A stretch of DNA of 64,000 nucleotides, from NCBI GenBank assembly GCA_008638375.1, contig CM018032.1, positions 10,069,501 to 10,133,500 of the forward strand. Direction: 5' to 3'. Position 1 is the stretch's first letter. Every line of letters starts with the position of its first letter. Position numbers and translations under genes: made by a program. Positions 11,820 through 23,104 of the stretch are shown here, in pieces. This DNA is from Nyssa sinensis. Its lineage: Eukaryota; Streptophyta; Magnoliopsida; Cornales; Nyssaceae. A model generated the notes under the pieces. It was not told the DNA's origin. It saw nothing but the letters and a program-made list of their open reading frames with translations, and did no database searches.

Positions 11820-14066
11820 GTAAAAGGGCAAAATGGTCATTTGCTTATTTACGTATCATATTTTTTTGTACTTCGTTTCATATTTTGGAGTCTACCATTG
11901 AATCCGAAATGTTGAAGAAAGTCAATTTAGACCTTCCCTGGTTTCAATTTGGCTTTAGGGGTACTAGGGGTATTTTGATCATTTTACCCTTTTACGTGTT
12001 TTTATTTTTCAGGACCCCGTTGCACAAAACGGGCCTTACCGTTGGCTTCAGAATATTCAAAATAGTTAAAATACACTATTCACATGTTTAATTTGGACTT
12101 CATTTGCTTCATTTATGACCCAGGGGTAAAATAGTAATTTTACCTCATTTGTTAAATAATTAAATTAATTATTTAATTATTTTTCAGGGGTGTAATTGCA
12201 TAAATTTTCCATCAGTTGGGCCACAGTAGGATTCTCCAGGAATTCTGGAGTCAATCCGTAAATAGGGAGACTCTTGGTTTATTTAGTTTAAATTAAATCA
12301 GAAAACCAATGGGTTTAGTTCAAACCTAAGTGAACCGGTCCGGTCCCTTTGTAAACCAACCGGTCTGGTCGGTTTTTGACATAATGCTGATGTCATGATG
12401 ACGTCTGCCCTAAATGTTTTAAAAATTAAAATATTCAAACCTCCAAATGTCACCGTTTAAATAACCCCATAACCCGTTGGATCCGAATTTAACCCAGACC
12501 CGTAACCGACCCATGGTCCGACCTGAACAGTGTCATCTTCCCCAACGAAGCCGACACTGTTCATATCAAAACCCTAATCTTTACAGTTGAGTTTTGTGGC
12601 ATTTTGAGCACCCATTTTCTCTGTTTTCTTCTCCAATCACTTCCTAAAACCCTATGGAATATTTTTACATTGATTTTAAGCTTTGAATTCAACTCAAAGG
12701 TCGTAGTTCGTAGGGAATAGTTCAGACCTGTGACAATCTGGTTCATGCTTATTTCTTGATCGTTTGCCATGAAAATTTTTCTGTTGTGATCCCCTCTTCA
12801 TGGGGTTTCATATTTCATTAACAAGGGTAGGTTTAGTTTCATGTTTTAGAGATTTGTTTTGGAAACCCGAACCTGTAATTTGATTTTTAGAGGGCTTTCC
12901 TTGGGATTTTTGATCACGCATTAGAGTTTTTAGAACACCCTTAAGGTCTACTTGAAGTCTCATTATACCAAACTCAGTTTGGTTGCCATGGGTTCAGACC
13001 TGCTATAAGCAAGGTCATCCATGGCGGTTTTTCTTGGGTTTTAGGTTTTTAACCATTTTAAAGCTCTAATTTCATGATTAACAAACTTATGAACATATAT
13101 CTAGCATCATGTAATTATATACAACTCAAAAACAGGTATTAATAAATCAAAATTCTAGAGAGAGAATTTTAAAAGTTTTTGGTGGGTTCACCTTTCACCA
13201 CTGTTTTCTCCCCTTCTCTTGCTCTGAATCTCTTCTTAGCTTCTCAGTTTCTTCCTCGTTCATAATGGCAAGCATGCAATGCATGAACTTGCTTTATAAT
13301 GGATCCACCGACTCCTTTCTCTCTCTCAACTTTCTCTCTCTTTCTCTATGACCTCACTGCCTATCTCTACACGATTCTAGCCCAAATTCAGCCCCCTATT
13401 TCGGCTGCCTATCCCATCTCATAAATTTCTCTTTTTCTCTCTTCAATTTGCATTAAATGAGGGAGGACATTTGTAGCATATATGTATATTATATACACAC
13501 ACACACACACACTCACTCACATGTGAACACACACACACACACATACACGGCCATCTTACACACACACACACTCTGTTCACACTTACACACAAGATATTTA
13601 CATATATATATATATATATATTTATTTATTTATTTATTTAATTGCTTTATTATATATATATACACACACACATGTATACATACTTGTTCCTATACATACA
13701 TGCACACAATACACCATTTCATGTGTGTATACTATACTCTCTTATACGAGTATATATATTTCCATATATATGCATATTAATATATTTATAACAACGCACA
13801 CATACACTCATTTTCGGCATACTACATATTTATGCAATATGGTTGTGCATTGAAATGGGCGAGTGCATGCATTACGGTGCTGGGTCTTGAGGTGCTCGGG
13901 TATTACCCGGCACTGACTGTTCTAAATAGTCCATTACTAGTCCAAAATCGAATAGTTCCACTTGATGCCCTGGTGCAGAGCTTTAAACAGCTCAGGTTGT
14001 ACTACTCAACCGACTCATCTCGGTATACGTGTCATATGACCCAGTATCTTTGGGTCGGGGTATTAC
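11820..14066. repeat. Unclassified LTR-like DNA with microsatellites
   Basis: No protein-coding signal. Contains AACCGGTCCGGT-type repeats near 12330-12380, a C/T-rich leader-like tract at 13190-13450, the second CA minisatellite copy (about 13494-13603), TA and TTTA runs (13600-13665), and an end GGGTCGGGGTATTACA that resembles the 3' terminus of plant LTRs. A matching 5' start was not found. Confidence 0.4.
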
Positions 14067-14073
14067 ATCAAGG

Positions 14074-14748
14074 TATCCCACATCACCTAGGGAAGGAAGG
14101 GTGAAGGTATTCATAAGTAAAGGTGCTGCTCTCCAATGGTATGAGGCCTTTTAGGGTAGGGCAAACCCATTGCCAAGAACAAAACCGTGCGAGGACCTAA
14201 GCCCAAAGCGAACAATATCATGCCATATGGATCGGGTCGTTAAAGATGGTATCAGAGCCTGTCCCAGCCGGAAGTGTGAGGAACCAGAACCTTGCTGCGG
14301 ATAGCGATCCAAAGGAGGGGAGAGGTATCCCACATCGCTTGGGGAAGGAAGGGTGAAGGTATTCATAAGTAAGGGTGCTGCTCTCCAATGGTATGAGGCC
14401 TTTTGGGGTGGGGCAAACCCACTGCCAAGAACAAAACCGTGCGGGGACCTAAGCCCAAAACGGACAATATCATGCCATGTGGATCGGGCCGTAAAAGATG
14501 GTATCAGAGCCTGACTCAGCCAGAAGTGTAAGGAACCAGAACCTCGCTGCGGACAGCGATCCAAAAGAGGGGAGAGGTATCCCACATCGCCTGGAGAAGG
14601 AAGGGTGAAGGTATTCATAAGTAAGGGTGCTGCTCTCCAATGGTATGAGGCCTTTTGGGGTGGGGCAAACCCACTGCCAAGAACAAAACCGTGCGGGGAC
14701 CTAAGCCCAAAGCGGACAATATCATGCCATGTGGATCGGGCCGTTAAA
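14074..14748 (+). mobile_element. Tandem TRIM-like element: three 171-bp LTRs, two 81-bp cores
   Basis: LTR copies start with TATCCCACATC at 14074, 14326 and 14578, exactly 252 bp apart. Each spans 171 bp to GGGCCGTTAAA-like ends (14244, 14496, 14748). Between LTRs lie 81-bp cores that begin with a tRNA-Met primer-binding site TGGTATCAGAGCC (14247 and 14499) and end with a purine tract AAAGGAGGGGAGAGG or AAAAGAGGGGAGAGG just before the next LTR. This is the LTR-PBS-PPT-LTR plan of terminal-repeat retrotransposons in miniature, repeated in tandem. No coding capacity. The canonical TG...CA ends appear mutated to TA...AA. Confidence 0.8.
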
Positions 14749-14753
14749 GATCA
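14749..14753. repeat. 5-bp target-site duplication GATCA, right copy
   Basis: Directly follows the last TRIM-like LTR and matches 7706-7710; hAT sequence resumes with TTTGTGG. Confidence 0.65.
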
Positions 14754-14909
14754 TTTGTGGTGAGTTTATAAGATATCTATCTCTGTAAAAATATTATTAA
14801 ATGGCCTATTATATAGACATAATCATTTATTCCATGTCTTCATTTTCTTACTTTTGTTTTTTTTTAGAATGTTATGCTGAAAATATTTATTTTTATCTTG
14901 TTAACAGAT

Positions 14910-17055
14910 ATGTCTACTGGACAACCTGAATTTACCTCTCCAGAACAAGATTCTTGTACTTCATTTTCATTTGAAGAATCTTCTACAAGTCCACTAATGG
15001 AAGATATTGATAAAGATGGAATAGATGTAGGGGATATTAGCGACGATGAGAGGAACAATGGGAATGATGAGGGCAATAATGAAAACATGGGGAATGAGAA
15101 AAATGATACTCAAAATGAGGATGCTAACCCTCACAAGCATGCATTTCAAAGGAAGCCTAGAAAAAGAACTTCTACAATTTGGAATGATTTTGAGGAAGTA
15201 GTTGATACTAATGGCTCTAAAAAGGTAAAGTGTAATTATTGCCTAACAAAATTCAACATGCCTTCAACGGGTGCCACAACACAATTTCATAGGCACTTGA
15301 AGCGTTGTACACAACGTCAACTTGCTATTAAGAAGCAAATGGTGCTATCTGTTGAGACAGTTGCATCTGATTGTGCGGGATCTATTGCCAACTTCAAGTA
15401 TGATCGTGCCAAGCTAAGAGATCTTGCTTCACATATGACACTATATCATGAGTATCCGTTTATGCAAATGGAGGATGTTATCTTTAACAAGTTCATGAGA
15501 GCAAACACTCTATATTGGCAAAAGATAACTCGCATTGCTATAAAAAATGATTTCATATCCACTTATGAGATAGAGAAGAAAAAGTTAAAGACATTGTTTA
15601 AAAGTATCAACAAAGTTAACATAACGACAGACATACGGAAATCGAGTAATCAAAAGATTGGTTATATGGTTGTAACTGGCCATTTTATTGATTCAGATTG
15701 GAAATTGCAAAAGCGGGTGTTGAATTTCTTTCATATGCCACCTCCTCATAATGGGGTTATTGTTCCTGATGCTCTTCAGAAGTGTTTCATAGAATGGGGG
15801 ATTGAAGATAAATTTTCTAAAATTACAGTGGATAATGCGAAGGATAATGACATTGCTTTGAAGGTTTTGAAAGACAACTTTACACTAAAGAAGAAATTAT
15901 CTTTTGATGGAAGGATTTTTCATGTGCGTTGTTGTGCACATATAATCAATTTATTGGTGCAAGATGGAATCAAAGAAGTAAAAGGTATAGTGGATATTGT
16001 TAGGGAATGTGTTAAATATTTGATTGCATTGGACTCTCGAATGATCCAATTTAGTGATATAGCAAAGTAATTGTAGTTGTCTTCAAAGAAGTTGATTTTA
16101 GATTGTCCTACCCATTGGAATAGCACATATATGATGTTGGTTACTGCATTAGAATTTAGAAAAGTGTTCCCAAGATACCAAGATAGAGATGCAGGTTTTA
16201 TTTATGTGGCAAGTGTTGAAGATTGGGTAAAAGTAGAGCATGTATGTGATTTCTTGGGAACTTTTAATGTAGTTACCAACATCATATCAGGAACTAAGCA
16301 TCCAACTGCTAACTTATTCTTTTATGAGCTTTGGAGGATAAAAGTAATCTTAAATGAGAAGTTTGTTGATGATAATGAATTTATTCGAGCAAATGGCTTC
16401 AACGATGAAAGCCAAGTTTGACAAATATTGGAGTGAATGTAACTTGTTGATGGAAATTGCTGCAGTTTTAGATTTAAGATACAAAATGATTATTGTTAAC
16501 TATTGCTTTCCAGAGATATATCCTGAGGCAGAAGCCAATAAGAATATTGCCATTCTGAAGCAAGCTTTGTATGAGATCTATAATGAGTATGTTTTTACTC
16601 ATGTTGCAACACACACTGCATAAGGTGAAGGTGGACAGGGAACAACTCGAGAAATTGGTTCATCCAGTGCTAGTGGTGGTGATCATGACATTGGAAAAAA
16701 AATTGTGACTGGGAGTTCTCTAATTCTGGGTCATGTTATTAGGACTATTGATACCATTCAACCTTCTAAATCTGACTTGGACATTGACTTGGACAAGAGT
16801 GCCTTTATTTGTGCTGAGGGTTCAGCGAATAATTTCGATATCATGGAGTGGTGGAAAGAAAATACTCTCAAGTTTCATATCTTGTCGAAGATGGCTCGCA
16901 AAAATATTGTCAATTCCCATTACATCAGTGGCTTCAGAGTCTACTTTTAGTGTCGGTGGTAGAGTTATTGATCTTTATCGTGCATCACTATTGCTTGAAA
17001 CAGTACAAGTTTAACTTTGTGGTGCTGATTGGGTACGTGTACTTCATGGGCTGAA
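14910..17055 (+). pseudogene. hAT transposase (BED zinc finger, RICESLEEPER-like), broken
   Basis: Transposase of the host hAT. The start is ATG 14910, three bases after an acceptor-like TTAACAG. An acidic N-terminus is followed by a BED finger (residues about 86-145, with CNYC and HRHLKRC ligands), the hAT core with the CCAHIINLLVQDG motif, the CPTHWNSTYMM motif, the DKYW and AAVLDLRYKM section, and the C-terminal dimerisation motif [16 protein letters not shown]. Lesions: TAA at 16068 and TAG at 16074 where relatives have Gln; a frameshift near 16390; TAA at 16621; a frameshift in an A-run near 16895; TAA near 17012. The reading frame is therefore recoverable only in pieces and no active protein is expected. 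Confidence 0.9.
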
Positions 17056-19158
17056 GAAGGGTTCAGAAGTAAGTAAAATATTCCTTATATTTTTTTTTTT
17101 TTGGTTGTAATTTGTAGTTGATTTTATGGTTAATCAAACTTATGAACAATTATTACTTCTATTTTCTAGCGAGAAAAGTCGTCTCATATGGAGTTTAATC
17201 TACCCTAGTGGTTATGGTATTACTTCTTATACTTTTATGATTAGTCACCTTGAAATATATTCAATATTACTTTTAAATTTTAATACAATGCATGATCTAA
17301 TTTGTGTTAATTCTTTATGTAGGTTGAAATCTTTTGGGATTGATGAAGGAGAATGGAGTCTAATTTGTGTTATTTTTATTTATGCTGTTATAGAACAATT
17401 TGCAAATGTTGAATGGTTGTGTTTAACGTAGGACATTTGATTTGAATGTAGTTGAATTTTCTTAATGATTGGTCACATGTTTGATTTACACTTTTGGTCT
17501 AAAAAGATGAGTCTTTAATACTTCATGTTCAAGTTGAGATATATGTTTTCATTCCTTCACATGATTTCTGCTGAAACAAGTCATGGAAGGTCTCTTTTGC
17601 TCTTGTGGCTTCCAACTCATAACCAGTCATTTTCCAATGATTCACGGCCTGATAGTCACAGACCTCTTGTTTCTCTATTGTACTGCAGATCAAATCCTGT
17701 ATTTGAGGCCACGACAGGATATTTGATTAAGTGCCATGGCTTATGGTAATTCAAGATCCATAAGGTCTATCCCCTTTGAATTCTTTAGCTTCTGTTGTTG
17801 TAAATGTTCATTATTTCAATCTGTTATTGTTGTTAAAGTACTATCCAGGGTATTCTGGGTTGATGCCTAACGAGACCATGAGTGCACTGTTGCTTAATGG
17901 ACTTGCCACTGGTGTAGATGTAGGTGATGCACATCTCTCCTGGTCAAAAGGTGATTTGGTGGATATTCTAGATCTGTGATTCAGTACTTCTTGAAGGTAT
18001 TACAGCTTCTTATCTCTGAAGCTCATTAAACATCAGTGATTCAGTACTTCTTGAAGGTATTACTGTTTTCTTATTGTGGAATAGTCACATTAGTCTGGAC
18101 TCAAGAGTGGAATAGGCTTTCTTGGTTTCAATTCTTGTAACATCTCTTGGTAGTATTTTCTTACTATTGTTTCTGTTGTTTATTATTTTCAATCACTGGT
18201 CATGTGATGAAATCATGAAATTCAATTTTGTTATATCCAAGAATCAAAAACTGAATTTTGCACTTACCCCGCCCCACAAAAAAGGATGCAAGTTCTACCA
18301 GATTTTTTTATTTTTTATTTTTTTGACCTTAAATGAAATGCTATCACATATGAAACTTGGACAATAGTATTATAAACTTGTTCATACCTATTCTTTGGCT
18401 GGGATTGATAGTTATTTGAAGGATGCAACACCTATACTCTGTTGCATGTTTTTAAAAATTTAAGTTGCATTAATATGACTTTATTGGTTTAGTCTTGCAG
18501 ATAGACACTGCTTTTTGAGTGAAGTTCGCAAAGATAAGTGAGCTTCTTGATGAGGATGTTCTCCATTTGCAAAGAAAAATGCCAACATTTATTTCAAATT
18601 ATGTAGATGATGATCATTAATAATTTTCGAAAGTTGTTATACCACCCTGATTCAATGGTTTTCAGCAACAGTTTGGGATGCAAGTGAGCTCAAAATTATT
18701 GCATTGGTTCACAGAACTAGATTTGGAACTTTAGTAGCATGAAAACAACATTTTGAATGCCAAAAAATGATGATTTATATAATACAATCTATAGTATAAG
18801 ACATGATTAAATTACACCTGCTGTTAAAATTATTATTTTTGTACCTCTTAATAATTTTGGATAGGACTTTTTTATTTGTCAACTGTTGGACTGAGCATTC
18901 CCTGCTTGCTTGTCATGTCTACCAAAAGGTCCAAAACTTGTAAAATTATGTTGAATACTTTTGTTCCATTAGCAAGTTGCTACAAAATTTGCGTTTGTTG
19001 TCTTAGTCTATTATCATGAAGTCTATTCATGTTAAGTTCTGTACTTGCACTTATAGATGTAGCTTCCCACTCTATGCTCTCTTTAACTTGGAATTACATC
19101 ATCTGCAATATGTCAAATAAATATTTTTCTGTGGAATGAGTGGTAATTTCATATGCAG
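17056..19158 (+). other. hAT internal DNA between transposase and captured fragment
   Basis: No confident gene. Short open frames occur near 17525-17979, and a 29-bp piece (GTGATTCAGTACTTCTTGAAGGTATTAC) is duplicated 57 bp apart at about 17977 and 18034. Some of it may be leader or intron DNA captured with the downstream DUF641 fragment, since intron-like T-rich stretches run up to an acceptor-like ATATGCAG at 19151-19158. That is inference only. Confidence 0.4.
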
Positions 19159-19737
19159 CAGTTCGACACAAAGGCCTTTATCACCAAATTGTTTGCCACC
19201 ATTTCATTCGTTAAAATAGCATATGCCCAATTGCAGTTTGCTCAGTCTCCTTATGATGCTGATGGTATTTAGTCTGCTAATCAGGTGGTGGTCTCAGAGA
19301 TGAAGAGTTTATTTGAATTGAAACAGTGTTACTTGAAGAAACAGTATGATGAGTCTTCTCCTGAAATTACACAGTTGCTAGCTGAAATCCAGGAGCAAAA
19401 GAGTCTTCTAAAAACCTATGAAATTACGGGGAAGAAGTTGGACTCTCAACTTAAGCTCAAGGACTTTGAAGTTACCTTTCTTAGAAAGAAGTTGGAGGAA
19501 GCCAATAGAGAGAACAAGTCACTTGAGAAGAGATTAAATTCAAGTGGGCCATTATCTATTTTGGACAATCTTCATTTGTCAGGCTTAAGTCCCAACCATA
19601 TGGAGAACTATTGGCATGTAAAGTATAAAGAACAGTCCAATTCCCATGCTTATAGGAAGAGGAAGATGGGTCAATTTGTTTACAGAATAATGATTCAATT
19701 TGTAATATTATATTTTCTCTATGATGAGTTATTTTAG
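19159..19737 (+). pseudogene. DUF641 (GIL1/IRKI-like) gene fragment captured in the hAT
   Basis: After an acceptor-like ATATGCAG, codons from 19159 read QFDTKAFITKLFATISFVK and AYAQLQFAQSPYDADG, then TAG at 19270 where the family has Gln, then a region starting VVSEMKSLFELKQCYLKKQ with LLAEIQEQKSLLKTYEI and a coiled-coil KLEEANRENKSLEKRLNSSG, up to LDNLHLSGLSPNH near 19602. This is the N-terminal DUF641 region of plant proteins related to GIL1 and the IRK-interacting protein. Similarity stops near LSPNH; the remaining 45 codons look unrelated. The large C-terminal half is absent. A host-gene piece inside a transposon, with one nonsense codon, points to capture followed by decay. Confidence 0.82.
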
Positions 19738-19948
19738 TTTATTGTTGCCTTGTTAATGCAAGATTTTCTATTTGTTTAAATTCTAGACTCTATAGCTATA
19801 TCGTATTGGTGTTTAATGGAATTTTTTTCTTAAAAAAAAACATATTAAAATTTTAAAGTTGTGTTGATTTATTCAGTGAGTTTTTTTTTTTTTATTATGT
19901 GAAAATGACATAATTTTTATTCAGTTGAACACAAAAAAAAAAAAAAAT

Positions 19949-20175
19949 TTGAGTAACTCGAGTTCGAGCTCGAGCTCGAATGAGGCTCGTTTAGTTTTTT
20001 GAGCCGAGTCGAGTTCGAGTTCGAGTTTGAGCTTGACAATCCATTGACGAGTCAAGTTCGATCATACATTTAAGCTCGAGTCGAGTTTTAAGTCGAGTCG
20101 AGCCACACTGTATTTCTTCACGAGCCGAGTTCAAACATCAAATACTCGACTCAACTCGACTCGTTTGCACCCATA
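19949..20175. promoter_or_regulatory. hAT 3' subterminal repeat region
   Basis: Dense GAGTTCGAG, GAGCTCGAG, GAGTCGAG and ACTCGACTC motifs leading to the terminal repeat GTTTGCACCCATA. It mirrors the 5' subterminal region in motif content. Confidence 0.65.
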
Positions 20176-23100
20176 TTTTTGGACTTTGTGCTCCCAAAAT
20201 TCCCAAAAAGGGTCAAACAACTACCAAATGGATTCACATATCTCAAAATTGAGTAAATACATATTCACAAACTCATGAGGCACAACTCAAATATCCGATT
20301 TGCAACTTATGCAAAAAAACTACATGCCTTAATTGTCAAGAATGGGCCATTTTTAGGCTTTGTGCTCCCAAAATGCCGCGAAATGGTCCAACCACCACCA
20401 AACAGTTTCACATACCTCAAGACTGAGAAAATACACCTTCACAAACTTACGTAATACAATTTGGATACCCAGTTCGCTACTTATGCAAAAAATTACATGT
20501 TGTAAGTGTCAAGAACGGGCCATTTTTTTGGCTTTATGCTCCTAAAATGCCCATAAATTGTCAAACAACCACCAAACGGCTTCAAAAACCTCGAAATTGA
20601 GAAAATACACCTTCACACACTTAATGAGGATAATTCGGATACCCAATTTATAATTTATGCAAAAAATTACATGTTATAAGGGTCAAGAACGAGCCATTTT
20701 TTAGCCTTGTGCTCCCAAAATGCCCGAAAATGGTCAAACCACCACAAAATGGCTTCATACAACTCAAAATTGAGAAAATACATATTCAAGAACTTATGGA
20801 ACACATTTTGAATACCCGGTTTGTAACTTATGCAAAGAACTGCATGCCTAAAGTGTCGAGAATGGGGCATTATTGGGCTTTGTGCTCCAAAAATGCCTAG
20901 AAAGGGTAAAACCACCACCAAACGGTTTCACACATACCTAAAAACTAAGAAAATACACGTTCACAAATTTACAAAACAGAATTTGGATACCTGATTTGCA
21001 ACTTATGCAGAGAACTGCATGCCATAGGCATTGAGAACCGGCTATTTTTTTGGCTTAATGCTCTAAAAATGCCCAGAAATGGTCAAACTACTACCAAACA
21101 TCTTCACACACCTCAAAATTGAGAAATTACAAGTTCACAAACTTACGGAACACAATTTGGGTACCCAGTTTGAAACTTATGTAAACAATGGCATATCATA
21201 TGTGTCGAGAACGTGCCATTTTTGCGTTTTGTGCTCCAAAAAGGCCCAGAAATGGTCAAACCAACACCAAACGACATCACACACCTAAAAACTAAGAAAA
21301 TACACATTAAACTAATAGAACATAATTTGGATACCCGATTTGTAACATATGCAAATAATTGCATGCATTATGTGTCAAAAACGGGGCATTATTGGGCTTT
21401 GTGCTCAAAAAATGGCAAAAAAAGGTCAAACCACGACCAAATGGTTTCACACACCTCAAAACTGAGATAATACATGTTCAAAAAATTACGGAACACGATT
21501 TGGGTACCCAGTTTGAAACTTATGTAAAAAATTACATGCTTTAAGTGTCGAGAACGTGCCATTTTTGGGCTTTATGCTCCAACAAGGTCCAAAAATGGTT
21601 AAACCATCACCAAACGACATCACACGCCTAAACATCGAGAAACTACACATTAAAAAACTAACGAAATACAATATGGATACCTAGTTTGCAACTTATGCAA
21701 AGAAATGCAAGCCTTAAGTGTTGAGAATGGCACATTTTTGGACTTTGTGCTCCCAAAATGCCCAAAAAGGGTCAAACAACCACCAAATGGCTTCACACAT
21801 CTCAAAATCGAGTAAATACACGTTCATAAACTTACGAGACACAATTCAAAAAATCAGACTGCAACTTATGCAAAAAATTACATGTTTTAAGTGTCAAAAA
21901 TTGGTCATTTTTAGGCTTTGTGCTCCCAAATTGCCCAAAAATGGTCCAACCACCACCAAACAGCTTCACACACCTCAAAACTAAGAAAATACACCTTCAC
22001 AAACTTACGAAACACAATTTGGATAATCGGTTTGCAACTTATGCAAAAAGTTGCATTCTTTAAGTATCAAGAATGGGCCATTTTTCAGCTTTATGCTCCC
22101 AAAATCACAGAAATGGTCAAACAACCACCCAATGGCTTCAAAAATCTCAAAATTGAGAAAATACACCTTCACAAACTTAATAAACACAATTCAGATAACC
22201 GGTTTGCAACTTATGCAAAAAGCTACATGCCATAAGTATCGAGAATGGGCTATTTTTCAGCTTTGGCTCCCAAAATACCCGAAAATGATCAAACCACCAC
22301 CAAATGGCTTCACACAACTCAAAATTGAGAAAATACACATTCAAGAACTTACGAAACACAATTCAGATACCCGCTTAGTAACTTATGCAATGAACTGTAT
22401 GCCTTAAGTTTCGAGAACGAGGCATTATTTGGGCTTTGTGCTCCAAAATGCCCAAAAAGGGTCAAACCACCACCAAACAGTTTCACAATCCTCAAAACTG
22501 AGAAAAAACACGTTCACAAACATATGAAACACAATTTGGGTACTCGGTTTGAAACTTATGTAAAAAACGACATGCCTTAACTATCGAGAACATGTTATTT
22601 TTTAGATTCGTGCTCCAAAAAGGGCCTAAAATGGTCAAACCAACATCAAACAGCATCACATGCCTAAAAATTGAGAAAATACACATTCACAAACGGAACA
22701 CGGTTTGGATATCCGATTTGCAACTTATGCAAAGAAATGCATGCCTTAAGTGTCGAGAATGGCACATTTTTGGGCTTTGTGCTCCCAAAAAGCCCAAAAT
22801 GGGTCAAACAACCAGCAAATGGCTTCACACATCTCAAAATCAATTAAATACTCGGTCATGAACTTATAAGACACAATTCACAAACTTCTGGAACACAATT
22901 TGAATACTCAATTTGCAACTTATGTAAAAAGTTGCATTCTTTAAGTGTCAAGAATAGGCTATTTTCAGCCTAATGCTCCCAAAATCACAAAAATGGTCAA
23001 ACAACTACCTAATGGCTTCAAAAATCTCAAAACTTAGAAAATACACCTTCACAAACTTAATGAACGCAATTCGAATAACCGGTTTACAACTTATGTAAAA
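20176..23100. repeat. ~173-bp tandem satellite, right block
   Basis: Seventeen anchor positions (20298, 20471, 20645, 20818, 20993, 21167, 21337, 21510, 21683, 21858, 22029, 22201, 22373, 22546, 22715, 22910, 23081) give spacings of 169-175 bp, except one of 195 bp where an extra partial unit sits near 22870. The first eight bases are the hAT target duplication. Monomer variants recur: units at 21167, 21510 and 22546 share AGTTTGAAAC and CCAACACCAAACGACATCAC-like sequence. Reading frames of up to about 118 codons in several frames are by-products of the repeat. Confidence 0.92.
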
Positions 23101-23104
23101 AAAC

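Larger units (their letters stand above)
7711..14748. mobile_element. Nested retroelement-derived block inside the hAT
   Basis: A 7,038-bp insertion in hAT DNA bounded by GATCA duplications. It contains, in order: a 1.4-kb arm, a CA microsatellite, a 0.5-kb arm, the inverted copy of the first arm, a fragment of a 171-bp LTR, the inverted copy of the second arm, about 2 kb of unclassified LTR-like DNA, and a three-LTR TRIM-like array. No gag or pol frame is visible. It is a mosaic of non-autonomous LTR-type DNA, probably from several events. Confidence 0.6.
6242..20175 (+). mobile_element. hAT transposon, 13.9 kb, decayed, inserted in satellite
   Basis: The termini are TAGGGGTGCAAAC at the left and the complement of TATGGGTGCAAAC at the right: 13-bp inverted repeats with one mismatch, flanked by the exact 8-bp duplication TTTTTGGA. 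Both subterminal 200-bp regions are dense in GAGCTCG/ACTCGAG motifs, as expected for transposase-binding repeats. Inside, left to right: a TATA box and duplicated leader, a 7-kb retroelement nest, a BED-finger hAT transposase pseudogene and a DUF641 gene fragment. Without the nest the element would be about 6.9 kb. The transposase is broken, so the copy cannot be autonomous. Confidence 0.92.

Noticed and set aside
13457..13780. 107-codon Thr/His-rich frame
   Set aside because: Encoded by CA and TA microsatellites.
14151..14618. 155-codon minus-strand frame
   Set aside because: It lies across TRIM-like LTRs and cores; the internal repeat reflects the 252-bp unit and no known protein is seen.
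20360..22861. Many 60-118 codon frames in the right satellite block
   Set aside because: All are repeat by-products; no frame is kept from monomer to monomer.
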